Source: Angiostrongylus vasorum (Eukaryota; Nematoda; Chromadorea; Rhabditida; Metastrongylidae). Taken from it: 64,000 bases of DNA. Position numbers and translations under genes: made by a program. Numbering within the stretch: the first letter of the stretch is position 1; each line of letters starts with the position of its first letter. The stretch is taken from assembly GCA_018806985.1 (NCBI GenBank), contig JADANN010000139.1, positions 1-64,000 of the forward strand, written 5' to 3'. The notes beneath the pieces are model-generated. The model saw only the letters and a program-made list of their open reading frames with translations. It was not told the DNA's origin and did no database searches. Below, in pieces: positions 46,030 through 57,330 of the stretch.

Positions 46030-47235
46030 AGTGGGGCTTTGTTATCTGAACCATCGAACCAAGGACTACATACATCAAGGGTTACTTTCATAGTTTCTCA
46101 CAATGGGCGCATGTGATGTGTGTCTCACGTGCAACTTTGGTGATCCACTCGTGAATCTGTTCTTTGTTGAAAGGGAGTAGTAGCTCGCCACGTGAAGGTA
46201 CTCTCCATTAAAAAAATCTCAAACTGAATGCATTCAAAACTCTTCAATTCCTTAGAAATGAAAGTCAGACTACATTAACGTTGGCACAAGTTGTAGGTTG
46301 CCTCATGGGGATCAAATCAGTGTCACAAGATTGTCGCTCCGTTATTTTGCACCGTCGTTCGACTATTTGGAAGCATAGCTTATAATCCGGACAGCGAAGC
46401 AAAGATGAAGGTATTCATGAAAAACTTGAGAGCTCGTTTTTTGGAGATTTTTCATCCATTACTCAATAAGTTGATTTGAAAAACAGCATAACGGCGAAGT
46501 TGTCGTTAAGGAGATTGAAGCTCTTTGGCCAGGCGGACTGCCTCACGCACTGCCAATATTTCCATTCCGTCAACAGTTGAAGCCGACGACCACTCAGCCG
46601 TCGCCCCATACCAAAACCGTTGTTCTGTTGTAAAGGTTTCTTACCCCGACGACAAGTTTAAATCATTTCCATGTTTCCAGAAAAGGAACGCTCTGATCGA
46701 CAACACTCGACTGTCGTCCAGCAACAAAGACGTCAACAAATTACTACTAAGGTAAAAAGAAGTGACGAAGACTGCAAAGGCAACACCTGTTGCTGTCTAA
46801 GTTTGGTAGAGTCGCTCCAAGTAGTAGTCCCATAACCTCAATGCACTTTTACGCTTCCTCAGATCAGTCAGTAGTAGTCGATAACTCATAGGTCAGTTAG
46901 TATCGACTTCTGGCAGCATATCACTGCTTCTTGTTCAGCACGCACGATAACACCCATGGTGTACACAACGGAAAAAAGCCTCCTGAAAAGTATTCTGATG
47001 CGTCATCATGCTTGAAAAATCACGTTGTATATGTATATTGAATAAACTGTGTTCGTTTAAATTTTTAAAACATAATAAAGACTTATCCATAAGTTATAAA
47101 GGCTGCAAGCACGGTAGTTGTCTTTCCAGAAAGCTTAGCAACTCAGATGTTTCTTGGCGGAAGAAAAGAGAAAAAAAATATTCAAAATATGATAATGTTT
47201 ACTTTTTTATTTTCTGCCTACCATAATTTTTTACG
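46030..47235. other. Unassigned DNA
   Basis: A plus frame at 46525-46755 is mildly coding-like in composition, but without family or splice support. The rest is AT-rich. Confidence 0.3.
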
Positions 47236-47249
47236 GCAGGATATTAAGC

Positions 47250-47475
47250 GAAATACAACCACGATATTGCTGAGATATCTGCAAAAAATCGAGTGGTTGC
47301 TGATGGCAGAAATCGATAGAACTAGCTGATAGGCGAAACGAAGGACCCGCATGGTGCGATGGTGAGTGCGTTACCCCCTTGCAAAGGACAATAGCGCGTT
47401 CGTTCCCCACCACAGACACTTGCGGTCCGGAGTTTTGCAAATATCTCAGCAATATTGTGGTTGTAAAATATGACA
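47250..47475 (+). repeat. Family B copy with clear terminal inverted repeats
   Basis: Left end acaaccacgatattgctgag/atatctgcaaaa and right end ttttgcaaatatctcagcaa/tattgtggttgt are inverted copies of about 33 bp. Between them is the family-B centre with gaaggacccgcatggtgcg and gttcgttccccacc. Confidence 0.8.
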
Positions 47476-47881
47476 TTTAAAAAAAAGAAGGGAAACGAAG
47501 AGCTATGAAATCGAGAAGCGTGAGAAATAGCCACAAGCTTAAACGTGTCAACCGATTGACTTCGACGGAAACCCTCCTGGGATGAAAACTGAAGACCCTA
47601 GTAAAATTATTGTCCTCGGGTCCCTTTTTGGTAACTTCAAAAGTCACTACAAGAATTCAGTCGTATCACTGAAAAAGTGAGGTATCAGAAAACTGAGCGC
47701 TTTCATTTCGCAGACCGATAGCTTTTTCAGAGGCTCGAAGAATTCCCTTGCTCACTTTCGGTAACCTGAGTAGTGCATCAGATAATCTTGTCGAGCATAT
47801 TCTATCCAAAAACACTAGAAGAATGATTGGATAGTTATTTCCACTTTTTTCTTTTTACTTTCTGTTGGTTTTTTCATTACT

Positions 47882-48090
47882 ACGGTAAAGCTGACGTTCC
47901 GGCGGGATTTCGCCTTCCTAAGAACCAGGAAATGCCAAGTTTAGCGCAATTTACTCAGCCAAACACCTCCACAACAAAACAGAGAAAGAGAATATAATTG
48001 TTATGAAGGTGTTTGGCCGGGCAGATTGGACTCAGCCTGACCTTAGTAAGCTCAAGAAGAAGTGAAATCAACCGAAACGTCAGCTTTACC
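47882..48090. repeat. Foldback element with a hammerhead-like motif facing inward at each end
   Basis: Left end ggtaaagctgacgttccgg and right end ccgaaacgtcagctttacc are inverted repeats. A second inverted pair lies inside (gccaaacacctccacaac and ttatgaaggtgtttggcc). Each end carries the Penelope-type motif: 47893-47919 on minus (GGAA in place of GAAA) and 48053-48079 on plus (CTCAAGA in place of CTGANGA). Confidence 0.6.
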
Positions 48091-48237
48091 TAGCAAAAAA
48101 TAAAGTAGCACCTCGTATTTTCTCATCAGGAATATGGAGAAATATTTGATCAATGCTGCGCTTAACAGAAAGTCGGTCTTGGGAAACTTCCCATTGAATT
48201 CTGTTTGAGGCAAATGACAATCAACAGCGTGATAAGT

Positions 48238-48480
48238 GCCTATGGTGGGGAACGAACGCGCTATTGTCCTTTCCGGGGAGTAGAGCGCTCACCACCACAC
48301 CATGCGGGTCCTTCGTTTCGCCTGTCTCTCAGCTAGTTCTATTGATCTTTTGCCATCAGCAATCACCCGTGAGCGGGATTGATCTGGTGAGCCCAAATCA
48401 ATTATCTCAGCATCATTATGGCTCTATCACACATAATACTCTGCCTTGAAAAAAATGTAGAAAGGCAGTAAATAAAATAG
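48238..48480. repeat. Family B copy, rearranged (minus body, plus tail)
   Basis: 48240-48390 is minus family B (gtggggaacgaacgcgc, caccatgcgggtccttcg, aatcacccgtgagcggg). From 48405 the plus-strand tail appears (tatctcagcatcattatgg, acacataatactctgcc). Confidence 0.7.
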
Positions 48481-48499
48481 TTAACATTGTGATTTAGAC

Positions 48500-48745
48500 T
48501 AGAGCCTCAGCTTAACTGGTTTCATTGCCGATTTGGGCACCCCCAGATCAACCCCGTTGACGGGTGATTGCTGATGGTACTGATAGACAGAAAACTAGCT
48601 AAGAGACAGGGGAAACGAAGGACCCGTATGGTGTGGTGGTGAACGCGTTGGCCTCCGTAAACGGTAATAGCGCGGTCGTTCCCCACTGCAGACATCTGCG
48701 GTCCGGAGTTTTGCAAATATCTCAGTATCATTGTGGTTGTTACCA
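48500..48745 (+). repeat. Family B copy (plus)
   Basis: cctcagcttaactggtttcattgcc, gacgggtgattgctgatgg, ggacccgtatggtgtggtgg, cagtatcattgtggttgt. It ends directly against the hammerhead-like sequence at 48750. Confidence 0.8.
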
Positions 48746-48749
48746 AATC

Positions 48750-48790
48750 TTTGGCTGTGGTTTCGAACCCTTCGTCTTCCTCAGACTCGA
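48750..48790 (-). ncRNA. Hammerhead-like motif, variant
   Basis: On the minus strand: CTGAGGA, AGACGAAGGGTTC, GAAA, then CCACAGCC. The conserved boxes are present but stem II is weak and the cleavage-site triplet is not clear. It is followed by AAAGATTTGG and, on the other side, gaataaatgtttgg. Confidence 0.3.
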
Positions 48791-48849
48791 TAATCGAATG
48801 TGCCCGAATAAATGTTTGGTAACAACCTCGTGTTAACGTATCAGTGATG

Positions 48850-49660
48850 TAATTGATCATTCGTCTTAAGATTAAATGAAAGTCGGCTTACAGTAGCATA
48901 TTGTTGTGTTGTGAAAGCGTTAACATCCAAGGAGATGAGGGACCATGATAGCTGATGTTCTCAGGGCTCACTAGTTACTGTGAAGTTAGAGAATTTCGTC
49001 ATTACTGCGATGAACATATTCTCTTAAATGAATGTTTACGGAATTGTGTTTTTGAGACTCAATAACGATCTCATCAATGGCATAGTTCTAGGTGAGAGGG
49101 GATCTCACACTACTATGAGAATCCAGTCACGAATTGTTTGTGACCGATGTCGCTTACGCATCTGTGGTCTCTATGGCCTCTGTGCTCTAGTGGTCATTGT
49201 ACAGTACAGTGGTTAGCAATGGCCAAATTACAGTTGTACTTTTGATCCTGTTGGCTACTTCCGTCCTTTATGTCAACCTTTATGTGTATCTTGTAATCCC
49301 CGTATAACGTTTTGTATTACGTATGTGTTCCTTTTGGGAGTTATATAATGTTTCTTTGCTATCTTCCTGAGCATTTGCAGCTTATCACTATCATGTAAGT
49401 GTCTCTGTCTTATCAGCAGAGTTCGCACGTACACGATATTTTAAGAGCGCTCGTAGCGCAATCTGCGGAGGTGCTCTGCAGTGCACACATTCATTCGATC
49501 CCTAAAATCGGGATAACTGCATCCCTACCCTATAGAGGTTGACACGTGCTACCACCAGAGTTGTCTTGGATTGTACAAACAGTTACTTCGCACATTGATT
49601 GGTTCGCTGGTACACCTAAGACTTTTTGTAAGTCAAATATGCTTCCTATCATCTCAACAT
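48850..49660. other. Unassigned DNA
   Basis: A plus frame 49028-49216 is unsupported. No repeat family recognised. Confidence 0.3.
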
Positions 49661-49670
49661 TACTTAAAAC

Positions 49671-49767
49671 ATAACGCCTAACGCCGAAGTTTGTATGGTT
49701 GTCGGATGAGACGACGCGAATCCCATAGCAGCTGCATAAAAAATAAAACTCGTCGAGGTTAGAACGC
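49671..49767 (-). CDS. Coding-like terminal exon, family unknown
   Basis: A strong acceptor on the minus strand (attttttcgtcag) is followed by 32 codons of hydrophobic sequence (VLTSTSFIFYAAAMGFA...) to a TAA stop. It could be the last membrane segment of a receptor-type gene, but no upstream exon was found. The region overlaps sequence related to intron 1 of PLA2-like gene A (43.1-43.3 kb), which argues that it may instead be repeat-derived. Confidence 0.2.
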
Positions 49768-49999
49768 TGACGAAAAAATAGTATTGATTTTTTCTACAAT
49801 AAACGATAATTTTTCGATAGTTAGAGGATGATTTGATTGAGAACATCACAAAATTACAGGAGAAGCTTATTAATCTGGAGGTATAATCTTGTAACTATGT
49901 GCTACATTTTACTACAGTTTGCCATTCAAACACATTGCAACCAACATTGCAAACTATTTTCAAACTTCGTTGAGTGTCCTTTGGTATTTCTCCTGTTTG

Positions 50000-50850
50000 C
50001 CTTGTCTCCATGACTGGCATTAATAACTGACATTGTGGAAAGAGTGAATCATCGGTGAAAGTTAAGCTTTTCAGGCACTACATTATGGGCGAAGTCGGTT
50101 TTTCAAAGTCCCCTTAACTAGAGGACTTTGGAAGCTGATAACTTCACATTGTTGTTAAGAAGCTTAAGAAGCCTAGTAACTTTTGTGAACCGTTGTTTTC
50201 ATTTTAGGTCTAAATGAAACCCAGACGTTTAAAAATAGCCTTACTTTTGCCTCAGTAGAATAATAAACACGTCTCTTTTGTTGGCGAAGATCTCGTGATT
50301 CTGGTTGTCCTAATTTCGTTTCATAAAGTTCACTTTAAACAGAAGGAATGCATGTCAAAAGACGTAAGTGGTTTCAGTCACGTGTGAATTTAAAGCGTAA
50401 TTTCTTTCAAGCACGTTTGAATCCAAGCTAAAGATCATTTAGTGGGTTGATGAAAAAAGGCAGAGTGGAATGTCCTATATGTTTTGGCAGAGGAACCAGT
50501 CTTTGTACTCTGATGCATCAAAAAAAATTTCTGGATGACTCACCTAAATAGTAGATAAGACACTATCTTTCATGTGGTGCTATCGCGTTCCTCTTTCGTA
50601 GCCTTCTTCTTTTTTGCTCCTACTCTTTCTCACCCATTGTTGCGAATTCACTGCAGAATATGGTAAGCAGATTATCACTGGTTACAGCTGTTCTAGGACA
50701 CGTCGTTTAGAATATTTGCAAAACTCATCATACAAAGTACATATTCTTTATAAAGCTTCTTGTGAGGATTAATGACTATGGGCAGGACTAAATACTCTGT
50801 GCTGGTGGCATCATTAGGGGCAAAATGACCGTCTCAGAGGAAGCCAGAAC
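50000..50850. other. Unassigned DNA
   Basis: AT-rich, no open frame of note, no recognised repeat. Confidence 0.4.
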
Positions 50851-50854
50851 GAGA

Positions 50855-51010
50855 GCCTCAGTGGCGTTGTGGCTAACACGTGCGGCTTCGGAAAGGGGAT
50901 AATGGATGTTCGATCTGGCTTGGGTCTAAGTTTTGCAGATATCTATGAATCGTTGTGGTTGTGTTTCACATAGTGCCATGCTGTGAAGAAATAATGGGCA
51001 ATAGATAAAA
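50855..51010 (+). repeat. Diverged family B copy with tRNA-like boxes
   Basis: AGTGGCGTTGTGGCTAACACG (A-box-like) and GGATGTTCGATCTGG (near-exact B box), then taagttttgcagatatctatg and gttgtggttgtgtttcacatag. Confidence 0.6.
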
Positions 51011-51065
51011 ATGTACATTGTAAACTCTGAGTCAAAATTGTTGATTTCATTCTAGAATCAAATGT

Positions 51066-51288
51066 TATAAGAAAATATTGTTCACTACAGATTGTACCAT
51101 GGATCTTATTGAGCACAACGATGAAATTATCAGTAGAAGCATGCTGTGCCAAGACATGACAATTGTTTCTAAAGAGAAATTGTTTTAAAGGACATTGATA
51201 GACGCATACTCTGGGAGCATTCAGCCACTTTTTCAAAGTCAGAAGAAGAGTGATTCACCACCTTATCATAGCGCAAACTGTAATGATG
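51066..51288. repeat. 225-bp direct duplication, copy 1 (copy 2 at 51683-51906)
   Basis: From tataagaaaatattgttcac to gcgcaaactgtaatgatg, the two copies appear identical in every base I compared, spaced about 617 bp apart. Each is followed by a family-B end. The 57-codon minus-strand reading shared by both copies is identical but has no recognised family. Confidence 0.85.
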
Positions 51289-51545
51289 TTGAGATATTTG
51301 CAAAACTCCGGGCCGTAGATGCCTGCGGTGGGGAACGAACGCGCCGCCACCCTTCCGCAGGATAGTGAGGCCAACGCGTTCACCACCACACCATACGGGT
51401 CTTTCGTTTCTCCTGTCTCTCAGCTAGTTTTCTATCGATCAGTGCTATCAGCAATCACTTATCAACGGGATTGATGTAGGGAGCCCAAATCAGCATTGAA
51501 CCCAGTTAAGCTGAGGCCGTAGTTGAAATCACAATGTTAGCTTTT
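51275..51545 (-). repeat. Family B copy (minus)
   Basis: gatgttgagatatttgcaaaac, gcggtggggaacgaacgcg, caccaccacaccatacggg, tagggagcccaaatcagc, cagttaagctgaggc. Confidence 0.8.
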
Positions 51546-51547
51546 TA

Positions 51548-51682
51548 TCCCTCCCAACGGTTTACCGCCACGTCGTGGCTAGGAGGTATTCCTGGATGTC
51601 GGGCTGCGATGTACAGCGGAGAATTCTTCCCTGGCAGAGTTCCCAATATGAGATGGAGTCCGAAGTTTCCATCAGGAGAAAG
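51548..51682 (+). repeat. Family D fragment
   Basis: ccgccacgtcgtggctaggaggtattcctgg, gctgcgatgtacagcgg, gtttccatcagg. Truncated where copy 2 of the 225-bp duplication begins. Confidence 0.7.
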
Positions 51683-51906
51683 TATAAGAAAATATTGTTC
51701 ACTACAGATTGTACCATGGATCTTATTGAGCACAACGATGAAATTATCAGTAGAAGCATGCTGTGCCAAGACATGACAATTGTTTCTAAAGAGAAATTGT
51801 TTTAAAGGACATTGATAGACGCATACTCTGGGAGCATTCAGCCACTTTTTCAAAGTCAGAAGAAGAGTGATTCACCACCTTATCATAGCGCAAACTGTAA
51901 TGATGC
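51683..51906. repeat. 225-bp direct duplication, copy 2
   Basis: Same sequence as 51066-51288. Left junction follows family D, right junction enters a collapsed family-B foldback. Confidence 0.85.
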
Positions 51907-52020
51907 TGAGATAATTGCAAAACTCCGGACCGCAGGTGCAAATATCTCAGCATCATTAAAGTTATATTTCGCAACGCATAACCTGCCGCTAAAAAAGAGT
52001 AGGCAGTAAATAATAAGTCA
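51899..52020. repeat. Collapsed family B foldback
   Basis: taatgatgctgagataattgc and gcaaatatctcagcatcatta are inverted copies separated by only 21 bp (aaaactccggaccgcaggt region). Then comes the normal family-B tail (aaaagagtaggcagtaaataa). Confidence 0.75.
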
Positions 52021-52029
52021 AAAAAAAGC

Positions 52030-54630
52030 GTGACAAGTGTCCAATTTACTCGCCTATTTAGATAACTGGTTGACCTGCGTTCACATTTATAGCGACTCTT
52101 AACATTTATGTAGTTCGTTTTATTGCCGTACAACCGCAATTCGTAGAAGTGGACCAGTTCGGATTAGGATTCATCAGCGGTTTGAGGACCTCTGGCCTTC
52201 TATCCTGATTCGTGTGGTCATGTAACAAGTCGTGAATGTTCCACTTATAACTATCAAATGAATTCTCAGTGAACGACTGACTAAGCAGACAGTTTTCATA
52301 GGAAGCACTATCGATCAGCCTCAAATATACGCTGCTCTATTCTGAACGATTGGCCATCCAAAATGATTCATACCTTCTTTGATTAATAAGCGTACACGAG
52401 GTGGATAAAAAAATATTTATTCGGCCAACGTTTCCGTGTGCTTGACGTCTTTTTTTCAGCCTCATGTTAGCTTAATAGTCGAAGAAAAATATTGAATACT
52501 TTTGCTGAGGCTTAATGGAAGTCGGTTTTAAGGTCAAACAGTTCAGTCGCATTTTTTTGCAAAGCCCTCTCGCCAGTGATGTCACCAGTGATGGTGTCAA
52601 CAGCACAAAGGGTTTGATCCAGTCCTTCATTCAACTTTATCACCAATTTACAAAAACTCCATGCATTTCCATCATTGTTGCTTGCCAAGGAAATGAGCAC
52701 CACTAGATTTGATATCTCTATCAAAGTAGCCGACCAACGCAAACATTGTTGCAATGCATTAAAAATCGACACTGTTACGATTTCACTGCGATTTAGGCTT
52801 CACTCCCTTTAAATTTCGAGCTTGTTGATTAAGTTATCTACTGGATAAGAGGTTCTAGAAGACTACATCAGTTAAAAGCCGGTTCGTTATCGCAACCATT
52901 CCATGCTCAGAAATATGTCTCCTTTGTTGTCACCGCTTCGGTTCAAAGTGTCACATGAGACCCTAACAGTCTTTTTGTATTTGACAGTACCGCGTGCTGA
53001 TGTTGGTGTTCCAATCAGTCAAGGGTAGGTATTTAACTTCCAGGTACTGGAAAAAAAGGTGGAACAAAGTTATCATGGCTTTGCAGATTCCTTACAATAC
53101 CATTTGGCTCTGGCTTCTGTAGAAATGCGAGTGTGTTTTGCTTGAGGGTCCAGTTATTACGGCTGGAAGTAACGATAAATAACTTTCCCATTTGTAGATG
53201 TGGCTCTACTTTGCCGAGTGATCCTTCAATCGGCTTTCTACTACCTTGTACTCAACACATTAAACGGTTCTCAGTGGACGCATTGGGGTTCCCAATTTCC
53301 ATATACACGAGAACATCTTCACTCTTATACGTAGGCATCTTCAGATACATTCAGAAGGTCTACGTTGTTCGGCAAAACAAAGAGATCTAGACCATTTTTT
53401 AATCCGCTTGCTTCTTCAGACATCGCAATTAACGTTGAATCACCACTTAGCTACCACCTTTTATGCGCTTTCTAACACTGCCATTAAGAGGCTCATGGTT
53501 CATGACAAAGTAATAGTCCACGGATACAGTGTTTCTTCAAAATGTTACCCGATTCCAGGTAAAGGTCGGACGCCGTGAAGAAATGCTTAATGATGCAAAC
53601 TACCCTGGTTTGACTCAGCCCAAACCAACCGCCACCTATCTCGCTGGAGTCGTAAAAATGGCGATCTGATTTGTCTGAGATAAGCTGGCTTCATTCGAAA
53701 AATTTTGACATCTGCATGTCATGGAGAAATAGCAACTCCATATCACAACCACCTTAGCGTTCAGGTACAATCCTCCCGGCCAGCATTTAAAGACACTCAT
53801 GAAGAAGATCCGCTACTCAAGCAGCAACGAGTCCCACACAAAAATCCGAAGACCTTCGTGAATGACGGATGTAAGACAACGAAGCGGGATGACAGAAGTG
53901 CTGGGATCGATTATTTCGAGAAGACGGGTTGCATTTAAGATTTCATCGAATCTGTGGATTACCCTTGTATTAGGAATTATGAGTCACTTAAGAGCAATGC
54001 TTGATATTAAAGCGATACTAGGCAGTGGTGATACAACGCCGACTTTTACGGCCTACGAAGCAAGTGGATTCAATAAAGGATTACTTCTGTTGGTGTTGTT
54101 GAACAGCTTGGACTTTTTATACAGACATATCTCTAAGGCAGCAAATGCTAAGCTTGAAATCCGACGACGTAGTCATCAACATGCGCACAGGACTCAAAAA
54201 AAAAGAAGGTTTTAATTCTAAAATTTCTTGCGCTTAAACATTTAAAACATCAGTACGCAAAACTCTTGCTGCTTGGGTTAAGTTGAGACAGCAAACATGA
54301 ATCTAAAGTGCGAAGGCCTCACTATCACGCGTGATCTGGCCGCCTACCTCAGATTTATTTTTCAAAACCAGTAGGTTTCACTTTCATCCTGTGTGAACAC
54401 TAAACCGGTAGTCCGTGAGAAGCTTAAATATAAAACTGTGAGTGCTCTTAAAGTGACTAAAGTTTATGTGCCTTCATCACCATTCGCAGTGCTGTCCGAT
54501 TTAGGTGTGACCGACAATCAACCTACATAAGACTCTTAATATGGCGAATTTGTCAAAGTATCGGCTAATAAAAACTACAATATCGTCAACTTTTATTTAC
54601 TGCTTATTAATGTTTAATGGCAGGTATTAT
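52030..54630. other. Mostly unassigned DNA
   Basis: 52405-52475 (minus) holds a decayed hammerhead-like end followed by gttggccgaataaat, related to 17985-18030. Frames at 53862-54215 and 53133-53390 (plus) are open but show no family, signal peptide or paired splice sites. Nothing else recognised. Confidence 0.35.
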
Positions 54631-54634
54631 GTGA

Positions 54635-54790
54635 AATATAAGCACAATGTTGCTGAGATATTTGCAAAACTCCGGACCGCTGGTGTCCACGGTGGGGGAA
54701 CGAATGGGCTATTACCCTTTCCGAAGGCTAACACGTTCTATTATCTCAGCAAGATTGTGGTTGTATTTCACACAATACCCTGCCATTAAA
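54635..54790. repeat. Family B foldback element
   Basis: Left ggcaggtattatgtgaaat/ataagcacaatgttgctgag/ata and right tatctcagcaagattgtggt/tgtatttcacacaataccctg/cc form inverted repeats of about 45 bp around a 90-bp centre that is the minus family-B sequence. Confidence 0.75.
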
Positions 54791-54799
54791 TACTAGGCA

Positions 54800-55075
54800 G
54801 TAGATACCCATAGCTCCAGCTCAACTGAGTTTGTGCCGATTTGTGCTCTCTAGATCAGATCCCATTGGCGGGTGATTGCTGATATCGTCAATTGGTCAAT
54901 AAGACGGCTGAGAGACAGGCGAAACGAATGACCCGCATAATGTGGTGGTGAACGCTCTAGCCCTCAGAAAGGGTAATAGCATGTTCGATCTCCACCATAG
55001 ACATCAGCGGTCCAGGGATTTTGCAAATATTTTAGCAAAACTGTGGATATATTTCACATGAAAACCACAATACAT
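54800..55075 (+). repeat. Family B copy (plus)
   Basis: agctccagctcaactgagtttg, ggcgggtgattgctgatatc, cgaatgacccgcataatgtgg, gggattttgcaaatattttagc, gtggatatatttcacatg. Confidence 0.75.
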
Positions 55076-55084
55076 ATTAAAAAA

Positions 55085-55338
55085 AAGGGGATAAAGCTGT
55101 CGGCGTTGATTAATCCCTGAGGGATGCGCCATGCATTCGACTTCATTGAGCATCGTTTTGAGATAACTGAATGCAAATCCGGCCTTTACAATAACTCGCG
55201 GTGGCCAACCGATGTATCGAGCCAGTGCTGCTATCCTCCCAGAGAAGTCTGGTACCAACTTGCCGACCCTGGAGTGATGGACCACGAGCACGAGGATCGA
55301 TTCCACGTGTTTGCTGCTCCTACCACTGGACCACACAT
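55085..55338 (-). repeat. SINE-A copy
   Basis: gctgtcggcgttgattaatccctg (tail), gatgtatcgagccagtgctg, gtctggtaccaacttgcc, gaggatcgattccacgtg. The head is shortened (ctcctaccactggaccacac). Confidence 0.8.
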
Positions 55339-55589
55339 GCCGTTTCAATGCATATTAGTAACCAATTATCAGCTTGTCAAAGAAAATTCATAAAAACGAA
55401 AAAGACTATTCAAGAATAGTTCAGAAATTGAGACCATCATTTTCTTTTTTCTAGCAGTCTTCATGAAAAGTTTGACCAGTGGTTCAAAGCCTAGCTTCTC
55501 CAAGGAACTGATTGGCGGCGTCTTTGCTCCTGTTATCGTTTCGATGCCTGTAGAATATAGTTATCCGGTTTCTGATCTATTATCAATAG

Positions 55590-55790
55590 TTTTCTATCAC
55601 CAACGTGAGATTTCCTAACAGTCTGGTGGGCGAGGGGGAATCGTAAGCATGGATGACGAGCGAGATGTTTAACCTGATGACAACACCCAAAATTCGTCGT
55701 CTACTAATGATTGCGTTAATTTCTAACGGTTCCAGCGATCTTTGAATGGAACCTTGCTCAACGATGGTAGAACTCACTACACAACACAGT
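55590..55790 (+). repeat. Repeat E, copy 2
   Basis: Matches 34780-35010. The TATA box of copy 1 is not preserved here (ttctaacggttccagcg). Confidence 0.45.
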
Positions 55791-55979
55791 TCATCGAAAA
55801 ATTTCCATCTTTAACCGGTGCCTTATGAGCAATAGCAATAGCAACAGCAACAGCGGAGCACATTTCCAAATACCAGTTTTCTCATCATGTTTGATGCCAT
55901 GGACCATTCGATAGTAAGTTTGGAGTGTAAAAATTCGCTTCCGCCCTCCAATAATTTTCCTACAAAATTTATTCCTTAC

Positions 55980-56240
55980 GGGGTCGTGTAGCGCACTATA
56001 ATACACATGAGATCGATCACTAGCCACAGGCTCACCAACCCTTCCATCCCTACGGGTGGCCAAATTGGTGTCAGACCTATCTGAGAGGATAGCAGCACTG
56101 GCTCAATACATCGGCAGGCCACCGCGAGTTATCATAAAGGCCAGATATGCATTCAGTCACCTCAAAAGGTGACTAGTGAAGTCGAATGCATGGCGCATCC
56201 GTCAGGCTTTGATCATTACCGACAGCTTTATCCTTTTTGT
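55980..56240 (+). repeat. SINE-A copy (subfamily 2 head)
   Basis: ggtcgtgtagcgcactataat (head), atacacatgagatcgatc, ccaacccttccatccctacgg, ctcaatacatcggcaggcc, gacagctttatccttttt. Confidence 0.8.
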
Positions 56241-56439
56241 CCTTTTTAATCTATCTTTTACTATATCATTGTTAGTATTATACTTAATCTTGCTACTTGC
56301 TTTTTCCAACTAGGCTTATTAGGTACCTCTATTTTTTTACGGTAGATAGACTTTAATTGATATTTTCAAAAAAGCTTTGTTAATCCACTGTTCTTCTTCA
56401 ATGAGCAAACACGGAGGTTGGTGTTACAGAATTTGTTAG

Positions 56440-57330
56440 CACACAATAGCTGACTTTTCGGCGGTTTCGCTTTCGCCTTCTTCGGAGTCTAGAAGGGTCA
56501 AATTGACATGCAGTCTACTCAGCTATACATAAACACTTTCATAACCTTAGCAAAAAAGATTTAACACATAAATTCGCATTTGCATTGTATACAGCTTTTT
56601 TAAACACTCACTTTTTATTCGTTGTAACTATTCCAGTTAACTGATGGGGAGCGCCTGCACGGTATAATACATGGGCGAGGAATGTGCTTCTGATCAGGTC
56701 ACAGAATCAGTCTGAGGTATGGCGCGAGGTCACCCGTGATGACAAGACACTCCCCCTTGCGGTTCATTTTTGGATTTTTGGAATTAATCCAAAACACTTC
56801 AAGAGTTTTACGCGCTGATGTCTTGGACTACTGTGCGAGAAGTGACTTTCACTTTAAAGTTTTCTTCGTTATGTTTCAGTGTCCTATGCGCACTAGTAGA
56901 GTGTTTGCTTTCAACGTAAATTGAAAGTCGCTAACACCGGCTAGGTGTTCATTTAACGAATGCAAAGCGGTGTACCCATTTCGCCAACGTATTCGTCCCC
57001 ACATGCTTTACAAACGATTAGAAGCACCGTACCTGAACTCATGCAATCACCGTCTCCCGTTACGGCATACTATGCAATTTTTGCTTGTGCATGGTCACAC
57101 AGGCAGTCACGAACTAGCTGGCATTTTAGAGTGTCCGGTGGTATTTCTGTCACTGCTACCGAATTCTCTAGAGCGGCCCTTCCTAGGCAACGTTTTATAG
57201 CTGCTCCTATTTCGTTGAAAATAAAGGGTATGATAAACAGCACTTTATTCTCGGAAACGACAACCCAGATCGAAAAGTTTTGTAAAGCTAAAGATGTACC
57301 CCACTTTGGGTACCCTAGTTCATGTTTCTG
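56440..57330 (-). mobile_element. Penelope-like element remnant (GIY-YIG part and 3' end)
   Basis: ctgacttttcggcgg and ggagtctagaagggtcaaattgac correspond to the element end. ttttggaattaatccaaaacacttc and cgtattcgtccccacatgc correspond to the endonuclease coding part of the element at 19459-19790. catttttgcttgtgcatggtcac and cagtcacgaactagctggc continue the match. All frames are broken. A degenerate hammerhead-like motif lies at 56450-56492 (minus). Confidence 0.65.

Noticed and set aside
53862..54215. 117-codon plus-strand frame as a gene
   Set aside because: No family, no signal peptide, no splice context. AT-rich composition makes an open frame of this length unremarkable.
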